DNA of 22,794 nt from Verrucomicrobiota bacterium (GCA_023431185.1 JAEYXS010000099.1:1-22794); one strand, 5' to 3'; positions 1 to 8,454 are shown, counted from the first letter of the stretch. Numbers and translations are program-made. Notes: generated from the sequence alone by a model not told the origin.

Positions 1-628
1 CCGAGGTCCATTCCCAGACCAGTCCGTGAAGGTCATGCAACCCCAGAACATTGGCCCGGCCTTGGGCAACCAACGGAAGCGAAGCGGGTGAAGGAGTGGA
101 ATACCAGCGCCGGATGGCGGCCTGAAACTCCGGTTCCTTGCCGCCTTCACGGGCGGAAAATCCATACGCGGCGGCATATTCCCACTCCGTCACCGTGGGC
201 AGGCGCTTGCCCCGCCATTGCGCGTAAGCCTTGGCGGCAAACCAAGATATCCAGGTGACCGGTTGTTGGGCGGCCGCAACTTCACCCGGTTCCAGATCTT
301 CCGCCCAGTGGCGCAAGTAGTTTTCGTCAGCGAAAATGCGCTTCACTTGGGAACGCCGCCATTTCGGGTTTTGCGTGACAAACTCAAGGTAATCACCATT
401 CGTCACCGGGTGACGGTCCAGCCGGAAGGCAGGAACTTGAACGGAGTTCGTCTCGCCCGGTGGTGCAAAGAGCGGCCGGTGCGTGCCGGTTGGCACCTCG
501 ATCATAGTAGCTTTAGACGGATTTTCTTTGGCTACGCGCTCTTCACCATACACGGGGCGCAGCAACACCAGCATGAGCAGCATTCCGGCTGTCCAGGCAT
601 GCATGGAAGGGTGATGACGCGACACCAT
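1..628 (-). CDS. SUMF1/FGE-fold protein, exported, partial (C-terminus outside window)
   Basis: An open frame runs from an ATG at 628 to the window edge (209 codons, no stop), so the C-terminus is missing. After a short basic start comes a hydrophobic stretch (residues about 12-28, MLLMLVLLRPVYG), which fits a signal peptide. The rest reads as a formylglycine-generating-enzyme/SUMF1 fold (PF03781): residues around 65-80 carry the FRLDRHPVTNGDYLEFV pattern, followed by QPVTWISWFAAKAYAQWRGK, RLPTVTEWEYAA and, at the edge, LHDLHGLVWEWTS. The region that would hold the catalytic cysteines of true FGE lies outside the window, so enzyme activity cannot be judged. The start codon lies 19 bases after the nirK stop on the same strand, so the two are probably co-transcribed. 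I infer an accessory role in nitrite-reductase maturation or electron supply; this is not shown by the sequence. Confidence 0.85.
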   Translation of the reverse strand, partial: MVSRHHPSMHAWTAGMLLMLVLLRPVYGEERVAKENPSKATMIEVPTGTHRPLFAPPGETNSVQVPAFRLDRHPVTNGDYLEFVTQNPKWRRSQVKRIFADENYLRHWAEDLEPGEVAAAQQPVTWISWFAAKAYAQWRGKRLPTVTEWEYAAAYGFSAREGGKEPEFQAAIRRWYSTPSPASLPLVAQGRANVLGLHDLHGLVWEWTS

Positions 629-647
629 TATCTTAGGTTGCTCTGGC

Positions 648-2174
648 TTATTCAAATGAAGTGGTGACGGTCTTGGGAAGTTCGCTGCGGATGCGCTTGA
701 CCTCCTCCGCACTTACCGCGTCACCTGAGTTGCCCCAACTGTTCCGCACAAAGGTCAGCACGTTGGCGATCTCATGATCAGAGAGATTGTTCATCGGCAC
801 CATTACGCCGTTATACGTCTTGCGGTTGACGACAATCTCACCACTCAAGCCTTGCAGCACCGTACGGATGGAACGGTCTTTGTCGCTCATCAGGTAGTCC
901 GATTTGGCCAAGGGCGGAATCTGTTCAGGGATGCCTTGCCCCTCAGTCTGATGGCAGACAAAGCAGGTTTGCAGATAGACCTGTTTGCCCTTGGCGATCT
1001 GGATCTCTTTTGTCAACCCGGCGATGGTTTCATCGCCTTGGATGGCTTTCCTTCGGGCGGCCTCCAATTCCGCGATCTTCCGACCGGCTTCACTGCCGCC
1101 CTCGGCCTGGCTACCCAAATAAATGGCATCCACCTCCTTGCCCGTGTAAACCAGCATATTTTCCGGCCCCTCGACTTTCAGCATGCCAACGGCACCTTTG
1201 TTAAAGGCTCGAAAGAGAGAATGATCTACGAGCACATAAGTGCCTGGCACTTCCACACCAAACTCGACGATGGCGGACCCGCCAGCCGGAATCATCGTCG
1301 TCTGCACTTGCTTTTGGGAAGGTAGCACACCGCCCTCCTGATACACGGTGTCAAATATTTCGCCAATCACGTGAAAAGAAGAGATCAGATTGGGCCCCCC
1401 ATTGCCTACAAAGAGGCGCACTTTCTCGCCGACCTTGGCTTTGATGGCCTTGTCGCCCGCCAGCGAGCCGACGGAGCCGTTGAAGACGACATACGCTGGC
1501 CGTTCGTCCTCGGCTTTGCGTTGGTCGAAGGCCTGCAACCCTTCCTCGCCATACCGTCCTTCGGTGTAGAACTCTCCCTGCATCACATAGTATTCGCGGT
1601 CCACCCGGGGTAATCCTTCCTTGGGTTCCACCAAGATCAGACCGTACATGCCGTTGGCGACATGCAGGCCGACCGGGGCCGTGGCGCAATGATAGACATA
1701 CAGGCCAGGGTTCAATGCCTTGAACGAGAATTGGGAGCGATGGCCGGGAGCCGTGAACGAAGAAGTGGCTCCGCCACCCGGCCCGGTCACGGCATGAAGG
1801 TCGATGTTGTGCGGCAGCTTGCTGGTCGGGTGGTTCAGCAAATGGAACTCCACCAGATCGCCTTCCCGCACCCGGATAAAACTGCCCGGCACCTCGCCGC
1901 CGAAGGTCCAAAAGACATACTCCACCCCATCCGCCAATCGGCGGGTGGCCTCAATCACCTCCAGTTGCACGATGACCTTGGTGGCGTGCTGGCGGGTGAT
2001 GGGCGGCGGGACGAAAGGCGCCTGCGTGAGCACGGCTTTCTCCTCCCCTTTGATGCTGGGATCCGCCGGCCGGGCTTTGGTGGCTAGCGTCTGGCTCTCC
2101 GCAGCATCCACAGGTGCGACCGCCGTACAAATCAGCCAGACAGCCAATATGATTTTGCATGAGGTATTTTTCAT
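648..2174 (-). CDS. nirK: copper-containing nitrite reductase with C-terminal cytochrome c domain
   Basis: Reduces nitrite to nitric oxide in the periplasm (denitrification). Numbering here starts from an upstream ATG at 2189, giving 513 residues. A signal peptide (CKIILAVWLICTAVAPVDA) precedes two cupredoxin domains. Type 1 copper ligands are H127, C168, H176 and M181; type 2 ligands are H132, H167 and H323; the catalytic pair is D130 and H273. All are present. A linker of about 60 residues rich in E, A and K leads to a cytochrome c domain with CFVCH at 409-413 and a likely axial M466. The fused haem domain is known in some NirK proteins and should deliver electrons internally. I prefer the ATG at 2174 (residue 6): GGAG sits 9 bases before it and the signal peptide then starts MKNTS. 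An FNR-type box lies about 100 bp upstream, and a SUMF1-fold gene follows after 19 bases. Confidence 0.95.
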   Translation of the reverse strand: MKNTSCKIILAVWLICTAVAPVDAAESQTLATKARPADPSIKGEEKAVLTQAPFVPPPITRQHATKVIVQLEVIEATRRLADGVEYVFWTFGGEVPGSFIRVREGDLVEFHLLNHPTSKLPHNIDLHAVTGPGGGATSSFTAPGHRSQFSFKALNPGLYVYHCATAPVGLHVANGMYGLILVEPKEGLPRVDREYYVMQGEFYTEGRYGEEGLQAFDQRKAEDERPAYVVFNGSVGSLAGDKAIKAKVGEKVRLFVGNGGPNLISSFHVIGEIFDTVYQEGGVLPSQKQVQTTMIPAGGSAIVEFGVEVPGTYVLVDHSLFRAFNKGAVGMLKVEGPENMLVYTGKEVDAIYLGSQAEGGSEAGRKIAELEAARRKAIQGDETIAGLTKEIQIAKGKQVYLQTCFVCHQTEGQGIPEQIPPLAKSDYLMSDKDRSIRTVLQGLSGEIVVNRKTYNGVMVPMNNLSDHEIANVLTFVRNSWGNSGDAVSAEEVKRIRSELPKTVTTSFE

Positions 2175-2189
2175 TTTCGATGACTCCAT

Positions 2190-2558
2190 GTTTGGCCAGG
2201 AACCTATTGTTTGAGCGCGGGCGACCAGCCACGCCAGTGCTGCTGTTTTAAGATGTACGCAATTTGCCTGTTTTGTTGCTTACAATCAAACAATAATTGC
2301 CTGCCCCCAGCAACGGGGCAGGAACCTAACTTGGTTTCTTGAGCAACTCTTTGGCTCATCGCATTACCGGACAGGCTCGGTAGCAGAGCGGCGATATGAG
2401 AATCTTCGCAAACATTCCTACGCGAAAAACTGCAGGGCAGAGATGTCTGCACTGCTTGTCGCTGTATCCAAAAATACTTTCATGGGATAGAAGATGAACT
2501 TCGTCCAACCGTAGAAATGGCATAGGGTATCAGTCATACACTCAACAAACTCAGCCGC
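2190..2558. other. divergent intergenic region between nirK and the tandem USP gene
   Basis: About 370 bases separate the divergent starts. The only clear element is the FNR-like dyad at 2276-2289. The rest holds no convincing reading frame, RNA gene or terminator. The USP-side half shows no clear -35/-10 pair or ribosome binding site. Confidence 0.6.
2276..2289. promoter_or_regulatory. FNR/DNR-type binding box upstream of nirK
   Basis: The sequence TTGCT-TACA-ATCAA matches the Crp/FNR-family consensus TTGAT-N4-ATCAA at 9 of 10 specified positions. It lies 87-102 bp upstream of the two candidate nirK starts, in the divergent region shared with a universal stress protein gene. FNR, DNR and NnrR proteins commonly control nir genes in response to oxygen or nitric oxide, so the place and sequence agree. 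Neither the regulator gene nor a transcription start is visible, so the function is inferred. Confidence 0.5.
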
Positions 2559-3515
2559 ATGAAGACAAAGAAAGCAACCGTTAGGAAATCCGTCCAGGGA
2601 TGGTCTAAAGTATCGCCATTATGCGTCCAAAGAATCCTCGCGACGACGGACTTCTCGAAGGAATCGTTGGCCGGGGTGAAGATAGCGACGGCTTTGGCAG
2701 AGAAATTGAAAGCTGGCGTCACCTTGCTGCATGTCATTGAGTCGCCTTCCCGTTTGGCTGGACTCGAATCCTTGCTCCTGGCCCGGGACGAAGCGGGGAT
2801 GATGGCACAAGCCAGGTCAAAGCTGGCTGCCCTGGCCGAAAGCGATCGCAAGGGCCGGGTGACAGTCTCCTCATCGGTCCGAACCGGAAAACCATTCCAT
2901 CGGATCAGCACCGCCGCCGCTGAACTTGAGGCGGATATGATCGTCATGGCCACGCACGGGCATTCCGGAGCCAAGCGTGTGCTCATGGGCAGCACTGCCG
3001 AACGGGTTGTTCGCCATGCTCCCTGTCCGGTGTTTACTGTCCCGACCCGAAACATTCGTAGAAAGAGCGGCAAAGCATCCGGCCTCAACCTGAAGAAGAT
3101 ACTCGTGCCGGTGGACTTCTCTGAAATATCCGGCAAAGCATTGCCGTGGGCTGCCTATCTGGCTGCTCAGTTCGATGCCGAGCTCACACTGCTTTATGTG
3201 GTCGATCGCTCGATGATATCTTACTTGCTCGGCAGTGAACTGATCAGCCACGCGGTGATGCCCTTCTTAAAACAAGCGGAGGCGGATCTGGAGAGGATGG
3301 CTCTGGAACTAAGCCACTCATCGGCGGTGAAAGTTTCTGCCGCCGTGCTTGAGGGGACACCGTATGATGTGATTTGCCACACTGCCGAATCGATGAGCGC
3401 GGATCTCATTGTGCTGACTACCCATGGCCACAGCGGCTTGAAGCATGCTTGGCTGGGCAGCACGGCTGAACGTGTGGTGCGACAGGCTGATTGTGCGGTG
3501 CTGACCGTCCGGTAA
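2559..3515 (+). CDS. universal stress protein with two tandem Usp domains
   Basis: A 318-residue cytoplasmic protein with two UspA domains (PF00582), at about residues 24-162 and 179-318. Each opens with the beta-1 pattern ILATTDFS or ILVPVDFS and ends with the nucleotide-binding loop: GHSG at 134-137 with GST at 144-146, and GHSG at 290-293 with GST at 300-302. This is the G-x2-G-x9-G(S/T) pattern of ATP-binding family members, so both domains probably bind ATP. About 20 extra basic residues precede domain 1. There is no clear Shine-Dalgarno site; the ATG at 2559 is taken because it opens the frame and no better one exists. The gene is divergent from nirK and shares its regulatory region, which suggests co-induction in low oxygen or nitrosative stress; this is inference. 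Confidence 0.9.
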   Translation: MKTKKATVRKSVQGWSKVSPLCVQRILATTDFSKESLAGVKIATALAEKLKAGVTLLHVIESPSRLAGLESLLLARDEAGMMAQARSKLAALAESDRKGRVTVSSSVRTGKPFHRISTAAAELEADMIVMATHGHSGAKRVLMGSTAERVVRHAPCPVFTVPTRNIRRKSGKASGLNLKKILVPVDFSEISGKALPWAAYLAAQFDAELTLLYVVDRSMISYLLGSELISHAVMPFLKQAEADLERMALELSHSSAVKVSAAVLEGTPYDVICHTAESMSADLIVLTTHGHSGLKHAWLGSTAERVVRQADCAVLTVR

Positions 3516-3659
3516 CGGGTGCAAATTGATGTCTGTAGGGAAAATTGATGAAACCATTGAGTTCCCCATTGGGGATGTGCTGATTAGAGGCAGAGAGGCC
3601 ATCAAATATAACGAAGCTGCGTTCAATCTCGATGACTAAGTGCGGTTAGTTTTATCCAA

Positions 3660-4121
3660 ATGTCAGGAGGAATCGGGCTCATTCTGCTGGGTTTCATGCT
3701 GCTACCAATTTTCAGCCTGCTGTTGTACAAGGGGCTGGGGATGGGTTTGCCATCGGTTCGGTCGCCATGGCTGCTTTCCGCACATCGTTCCACCTGTAGA
3801 GTGCGGTCTTGATGCTTCCGTTTGTGGACCGGTTTTTCGCGCTTGTGATCAAAATGGTTCCCGACCGGGCCGGTGTTGACCAGACAATTGGACGCTTCAT
3901 TGGCAGAACTGCCGGAGGTAGCGCAGGAAGCCGCCCGCCGGACGTTGGGGGAGCGTGCCAGCGGCCTGTTTGCGTGCATCGGTCAGTTGTCAGACCACGG
4001 CCGGCAGAGATCGCCCCGCACTGTGGCGGAAGTGCAATCGGTTCTGCATGAAACCCGCATGCTCTTGGGCAATATGACGGCGACTGGCAGCCTTACTGCA
4101 AGAGGCAGTCCCGCGAGTTGA
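3660..4121 (+). pseudogene. decayed remnant of a Na/Pi-cotransporter (NptA/PF02690-like)
   Basis: No long frame exists, but pieces in shifting frames read like one membrane protein. From 3660 comes a hydrophobic start (MSGGIGLILLGFMLL). From about 3740, in another frame, comes GDGFAIGSVAMAAFRTSFHL, an in-frame TAG, then LMLPFVDRFFALVIKMVPDR. From about 3876, in a third frame, comes LDASLAELPEVAQEAARRTL, continuing to a stop at 4119-4121. The AMA.FRT.FHL..VL.LPFVD...LV...VPDR block and the following LD..L...P.VA...ARR segment resemble the end of the transmembrane part and the start of the cytoplasmic helical domain of bacterial Na/Pi cotransporters. At least one stop, two frame changes and a large N-terminal deletion are needed. 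The family assignment is from memory of the pattern only. An intact anion transporter of a different family follows directly. Confidence 0.5.
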
Positions 4122-4367
4122 CGGCGTTGCCTCTCATCTCTGGCGGATTGCCTCCCACCTAAGTCCACCGCCGCAGGAAACAACACTCACCGAGGCAATA
4201 GCAGTCAACACCGATCATCCGGCGGCAGACAATTGAACGGGTGTTTTAGAGACATAATGGTTGATGCTCGGCCGACAGTATCTAAGTTTGAACGCAAGAC
4301 ATAGCGCGTTCCTTTGGACAAACGCAGGCTTGCCTAAGCCAGATGAGAGCACGGTAAATAAAAAATC

Positions 4368-5810
4368 ATGCTAGAAAGTAAAGACACCGGGAGAATCCAA
4401 CTGCCCAAGCCTGCCGTCTCATGGAAGCGGTCACTGCTTTCCTTGGTGATGGCACTCCTTGCCGCAGGATTGCTGCATGAGATCGCGACCGTCCCTCGCG
4501 AAGTCACTTACATGGCGGGAATCTTCATCCTTGCCGCGCTCCTGTGGGTCACGGATGCCATGCCGTTGTTTGCAACTTCCTTGCTGGTGATAGGTCTGCA
4601 AGCGTTGCTGCTGGCCAACCCGGGTGGCTGGCCCGGATTGGGTTTTGAATCCGGCACATCGCCACATTATCGCTCAATATTGAACAATGCCGCCGATCCT
4701 GTACTGGTCTTGTTCTTTGGCGGATTCATACTGGCGCAAGCAGCCATCAAGGAAGGGGTGGACCGCGCCATGTCAGCCTTGTTGCTGCGGCCTTTTGGAA
4801 CTGAACCGAAGCGGGTGTTGCTGGGGATCATGCTTGTCACCCTCCTGTTCGGGATGTGGATGAGCAATACGGCAACGGCAACCATGATGCTGGCGTTGCT
4901 GACCCCCATGCTGGCGCAGTTGCCACCGGGTGAGCCTTTTCGCAAAGCCCTGGTGATGTCCGTGGCCTTCGCCGCCAACATCAGCGGGATCAGTACGCCC
5001 ATCGCTTCGCCACCTAATGCCGTGGCGATGGGATTCTTGCAAGACTCAGGTTACAAAGTCCCATTCTTGGGCTGGATGTTGGTGGCAACACCTTTGGCTG
5101 TGGGGTTGACCTTTTTTGCCTGGTTTCTGTTGCTGAAGTTTTTTCCGCCCAAAACAGCTGGCTTAAGAATCAATCATGAGAGCGGCAAGGTATCCCGGCG
5201 CGGATGGGGCGTGGTGGGTGTGTTCGTGCTGACGGTGCTTTTGTGGATGACCGACCAATGGCATGGACTGCCCTCGGCACTGGTGGCCTTGCTGCCGGCC
5301 ATTGCATTGACGGTGACCGGCATATTCAGTGGGAAGGACTTGGGAAAATTGGAGTGGCGGATACTGATCCTGATCGCTGGTGGCATATCGCTTGGAACTG
5401 GCATGCAGGCCACCGGACTTGATAAAATCTTGGTCCAATGGTTTCACCTAGACGGGGGAGACGGTCAAATATTGCTGATCACGATGGTATTGGGGACGTT
5501 GCTAGTGGGCACCTTTATGTCCAATACAGCGGCGGCCAACTTGTTCCTGCCCATCGGAATATCCTCCGCGATAGCACTGGGACCGGATGGCGGATTGCAT
5601 CCGGTGCAAATAGCCATGAGCATCGCTTTGGCCGCATCCATGTCCATGGCCTTGCCCATCAGCACACCGCCGAACGCCTTGGCTCATGGCCGAGGTGAAT
5701 TCTCGACCTTGGAAATGTTTAAGACGGCAATGCTCATAAGTGGTATCGCCGCAATGATCATAATCATGCTGGGCGGTCCAGTGATGCGGTTCTGGGGGCT
5801 GTTGCGGTAA
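4368..5810 (+). CDS. SLC13/DASS-family sodium-coupled anion (dicarboxylate/sulfate) transporter
   Basis: A 480-residue polytopic membrane protein of the divalent anion:sodium symporter family (PF00939). The inverted-repeat architecture is visible: the first half has SNT at 166-168 followed by PIASPPNA at 211-218, and the second half has SNT at 385-387 followed by PISTPPNA at 430-437. The SNT motifs are the family's substrate- and sodium-binding hairpin tips. A short hydrophilic N-terminus precedes the first membrane helix at about 23-41. Substrate (succinate, malate, citrate or sulfate) cannot be read from sequence. The gene ends 11 bases before the stop of a convergent triple-USP gene, and no terminator is visible between them. 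No ribosome binding site precedes the ATG; an A-rich stretch is present instead. The position between stress-protein genes and near nirK suggests carbon-acid uptake during anaerobic respiration, which is inference. Confidence 0.9.
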   Translation: MLESKDTGRIQLPKPAVSWKRSLLSLVMALLAAGLLHEIATVPREVTYMAGIFILAALLWVTDAMPLFATSLLVIGLQALLLANPGGWPGLGFESGTSPHYRSILNNAADPVLVLFFGGFILAQAAIKEGVDRAMSALLLRPFGTEPKRVLLGIMLVTLLFGMWMSNTATATMMLALLTPMLAQLPPGEPFRKALVMSVAFAANISGISTPIASPPNAVAMGFLQDSGYKVPFLGWMLVATPLAVGLTFFAWFLLLKFFPPKTAGLRINHESGKVSRRGWGVVGVFVLTVLLWMTDQWHGLPSALVALLPAIALTVTGIFSGKDLGKLEWRILILIAGGISLGTGMQATGLDKILVQWFHLDGGDGQILLITMVLGTLLVGTFMSNTAAANLFLPIGISSAIALGPDGGLHPVQIAMSIALAASMSMALPISTPPNALAHGRGEFSTLEMFKTAMLISGIAAMIIIMLGGPVMRFWGLLR

Positions 5811-5821
5811 GCCTTGCGTGC

Positions 5822-7195
5822 CTATTCTGGTTGTGGACGCACGAGCAGCAACGGCCTTTTGGTTCGGTGCATCACTTCGCGAGCCACCGAGCCCATCAGG
5901 GCTTGCGAAAGGCCTGAACGCCCGTGAGTGCAGAGACAGACGACATCGGCACCAAAACGTTCCGCTGCCTGGCCAATGGCTCCAGGCACATCTGTTGACA
6001 GCACGGCTTCGCATTGGACGCTGACACCCCGTTTCGCAGCATCAACCGGGACGAGGCTGTGCAACTTCTGGCGGATTTGCTCCAAGGATGTGTCAGCCGT
6101 TTCTCCAGTTGCCGTCGCATGAAAGAACAGGATTTCGCCACCCTGGCCCAGCGCCGAGAAAGCATGCGTAATCGCCGTTTGCGAGAGTTCGGAAAAATCT
6201 ATCGCCACAAGAGCCCGCCGCCAAGCTGGTGCCAGGGCCGGTCGATGGCTTAGGCCGGCAACCCGGGGTATCACCAGAACATTTGCCTCGGCCTCTTGTA
6301 AAACGCCACAGGAAACCGACGAATGCCACAGCTTTGCCAGGCCGTGTCTTTGGTGCGAACCCACCACGATCAATTCAGCGCCCTCCGATTTGGCCATCTC
6401 CACCAGGCTGCTGTCAGGACGGCCCCAAGAAGACTCAACGCGTATCCGGCAGGGCATTCCATCCAAAAGGAAATTGACCCGTTCTTTTAAGTCGCGCTCC
6501 AGAATCGCCTGAACCTCCGGCAGGTTTTGCGCGAATGACAGGGCTCCAGCATTGCCGAGCCGCGATTTCTCCTCTGGAGGCCAGTCTGAATAGCCGACTA
6601 CGATCTCACAGGCACCGATCTTGGTAAGCTCCTTGACCCACGCCAGTGCTGCTTCCGATGTTTCGGTGAAATTGAAGCAGACAAATACCTTGAGAATCCG
6701 GTTTCCTTTGGCCCATTCCTCCAGCCATCGGGCGTTCCTGACCACCAGAGTCGGACAGGTGGCGTATTGGGCGGAACGTTCCGAAACACTACCCAGCAAA
6801 TGTCGCGAAATGCCCGGATGTCCGATGGAGGCAACCACCAGCAGCCGGGGGGACTCCACCCGTGATGTTTCCACAAGGACATCTTCCGGTTGGCCAGCCA
6901 CCACTCGTTCGATGGCATTCACTCCTGATTTACGAAGCATCGTCAAGGTTTCAGCCAGATCCTCCCTGCGGTTGTTCAAGAGCCAGTTCAATGCTTCGTC
7001 ATGCGAGCCGCCAAGTTTGGGCAGATCCACCGCGTGGACGAGGATGAGGCGTTCACCCAACTTCTGGGCCATGGCACTTGCGGCTTGCACGGCTTGATCG
7101 GCGAACGATGACCGGTCCGTTCCGCAAATAATTCCGTTCCGTCCGCGCGCGGGCTCTGCCGCAACGTTGGTCCTGTGTGTTTCAATTGCTGCCAT
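5822..7195 (-). CDS. universal stress protein with three Usp domains
   Basis: A 457-residue cytoplasmic protein made of three consecutive Usp-like units. Unit 1 (about 20-153) opens IICGTDRSSFADQAV and ends with GHPG...GSVSER. Unit 2 (about 167-310) opens KVFVCFNFTETSEAAL and ends with SHQRHGLAKLWHSSVS, where the nucleotide-binding glycines are partly lost. Unit 3 (about 327-453) opens ALVAIDFSELSQTA and ends with the best conserved loop, THGRSGLSQALMGS. Most family members have one or two domains, so three is unusual. The pattern suggests ATP binding by unit 3, possibly by unit 1, and a structural role for unit 2. The gene follows the DUF1538/PII operon on the same strand after about 180 bases and may have its own promoter. 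Its 3' end faces the DASS transporter gene. Confidence 0.88.
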   Translation of the reverse strand: MAAIETHRTNVAAEPARGRNGIICGTDRSSFADQAVQAASAMAQKLGERLILVHAVDLPKLGGSHDEALNWLLNNRREDLAETLTMLRKSGVNAIERVVAGQPEDVLVETSRVESPRLLVVASIGHPGISRHLLGSVSERSAQYATCPTLVVRNARWLEEWAKGNRILKVFVCFNFTETSEAALAWVKELTKIGACEIVVGYSDWPPEEKSRLGNAGALSFAQNLPEVQAILERDLKERVNFLLDGMPCRIRVESSWGRPDSSLVEMAKSEGAELIVVGSHQRHGLAKLWHSSVSCGVLQEAEANVLVIPRVAGLSHRPALAPAWRRALVAIDFSELSQTAITHAFSALGQGGEILFFHATATGETADTSLEQIRQKLHSLVPVDAAKRGVSVQCEAVLSTDVPGAIGQAAERFGADVVCLCTHGRSGLSQALMGSVAREVMHRTKRPLLLVRPQPE

Positions 7196-7203
7196 GGCTA
7201 TAT

Positions 7204-7230
7204 TTTATACTCCGAGAGAGGGCTTGTCAC
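7204..7230 (-). promoter_or_regulatory. possible sigma70-type promoter for the triple-USP gene
   Basis: Read on the minus strand, GTGACA (7230-7225) is followed after 15 bases by TATAAA (7209-7204). The -10-like hexamer ends 8 bases before the ATG, so a transcript from here would be leaderless or nearly so; no Shine-Dalgarno site lies at normal spacing. The spacer is shorter than ideal, so this is tentative. Confidence 0.3.
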
Positions 7231-7376
7231 ATTTTTCCTGCACCTCCGCGTCCCAACCGGCGGAAAGAAATGCACATAGGACGATGTGCGAAGCGCGGGC
7301 CTGTCGCCTTAATTGTTGGGTGAAAGCTGCCAACGCTTGAGCGGGAGCGGACTGGCTCGCGGTATTGTCAGGTGGC

Positions 7377-7715
7377 TCAACTTTGCTTCGATTTCGGCGG
7401 CGCTTTCATGAAATGGGCGACGCCAACGAGTTGATTCACGGGCAGCACAAAGGCGATACCCCGGCCCTCTTGGTTCAACTCTGCGGCTTCAACAATCTTC
7501 GGAAGAATCGTGTTAATCTGGTCGTCGTAAACCATGGTCAGAACGATTTCCTTCTCCGGTTCGATTGACATCCCGAAGATTTTTTCCTGCTCATGGATGC
7601 CCGCACCGCGACCATGGAGAACTGTACCACCCCGCGCACCTGCTTTAACCGAGGCCTGCAGGACAGTACTGCCCCAGCCCTTTCGGACAATGCTTACTAT
7701 TAGTGAGATGTTCAT
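7377..7715 (-). CDS. PII-like signal-transduction protein (GlnB/GlnK superfamily)
   Basis: A 112-residue protein with the PII fold pattern: an opening beta strand (ISLIVSIVRKGWG), an alpha helix, the segment GARGGTVLHGRGAG (residues about 27-40) that precedes the T-loop, a second strand EIVLTMVYDDQ, helix INTILPKIVEAAEL, and the B-loop/strand GRGIAFVLPVNQLVGV (84-99). The T-loop is short and lacks the tyrosine that is uridylylated in classical GlnB, so it is a PII-like relative rather than a nitrogen-cascade GlnB. The gene starts 4 bases after the stop of the second DUF1538 gene. In known cases a PII protein encoded beside a transporter binds and gates it, as GlnK does AmtB, so I infer that this one regulates the DUF1538 pair in response to a nucleotide. 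Confidence 0.85.
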   Translation of the reverse strand: MNISLIVSIVRKGWGSTVLQASVKAGARGGTVLHGRGAGIHEQEKIFGMSIEPEKEIVLTMVYDDQINTILPKIVEAAELNQEGRGIAFVLPVNQLVGVAHFMKAPPKSKQS

Positions 7716-7719
7716 ATGT

Positions 7720-8454
7720 TCATGCTTTCTTGAAACGCGTTTTCCAGCGCACGAGAATTCCCAATATCATCACCGAGATGATCGGTGCCAGTGCGATGAG
7801 TGCCACCAAGCCAAGGCCGTGTTGGAGCGGATCCTGGCCACCTGCTGCGGATGAGGCTCCGAATGCCAAAGCGAGCAGGAAAGTATTGGCCAACGGGCCG
7901 GTAGCCACACCGCCAGCGTCCACCGCGATGGATACAAAGTCCCTGTTGCTCAGCCAGATGGCAGCAATGACAATGACGTAGCCAGGAACCAGCAACCAGA
8001 GCAAGGGAACCCCATAGCTAATCCTGAACAGGCCAAGGCCTACGGCCACCGCAACGCCGGTGCAAATAGCCATCATCACCATCCGTTGCCGGATCGATCC
8101 GGCCGATGCTTCTTCGACTTGATCGGCCAAGATGCGCACCGCCGGTTCTCCCCATGCGGTGACAAAACCGAGGATTAAACCAAAAGGCACCACCAACCAC
8201 TTCTGTGATAATGAGCCGACGGCCTCACCAAGCGCCCGACCAAAGGGCAGGAATCCGATGCTCACCCCCATCAAGAACAGGAAAAGTCCCACTGAGGCCA
8301 AAGCCGTCCCGGTCAAGATGCGGATCACTTCCGTCCGAGGCAGCTTGAGAAACCATAGCTGGAACAGCCCAAAGACCGCCATTATGGGCAGAATAGCCAG
8401 CATTACGCTGACAGCAGTGCGAGCGAGTTCCGTCAGAATGGGGGTGTCGTTCAT
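7720..8454 (-). CDS. DUF1538 family membrane protein, second subunit
   Basis: A 244-residue polytopic inner-membrane protein with about six to seven hydrophobic segments, paralogous to the gene just upstream. Two motif blocks are shared: LGFVTAWGEPAVRILADQVE (95-114) and VDAGGVATGPL (178-188), followed by a helix LLALAFGAS. A glutamate (E103) and an aspartate (D179) within otherwise hydrophobic or glycine-rich segments are the obvious candidates for ion or substrate contact. The start is set at ATG 8454 because it overlaps the TGA of the upstream gene as ATGA, which implies translational coupling; the open frame continues upstream only as a shadow of that gene. The C-terminus is basic (RWKTRFKKA), probably cytoplasmic. 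Function of this family (PF07556) is unknown to me; transport is the likeliest role. Confidence 0.85.
   Translation of the reverse strand: MNDTPILTELARTAVSVMLAILPIMAVFGLFQLWFLKLPRTEVIRILTGTALASVGLFLFLMGVSIGFLPFGRALGEAVGSLSQKWLVVPFGLILGFVTAWGEPAVRILADQVEEASAGSIRQRMVMMAICTGVAVAVGLGLFRISYGVPLLWLLVPGYVIVIAAIWLSNRDFVSIAVDAGGVATGPLANTFLLALAFGASSAAGGQDPLQHGLGLVALIALAPIISVMILGILVRWKTRFKKA

Noticed and set aside
3529..3639. A 36-residue plus-strand frame after the tandem USP gene
   Set aside because: Composition is plausible but it lacks a ribosome binding site, family resemblance and context; length is within chance.
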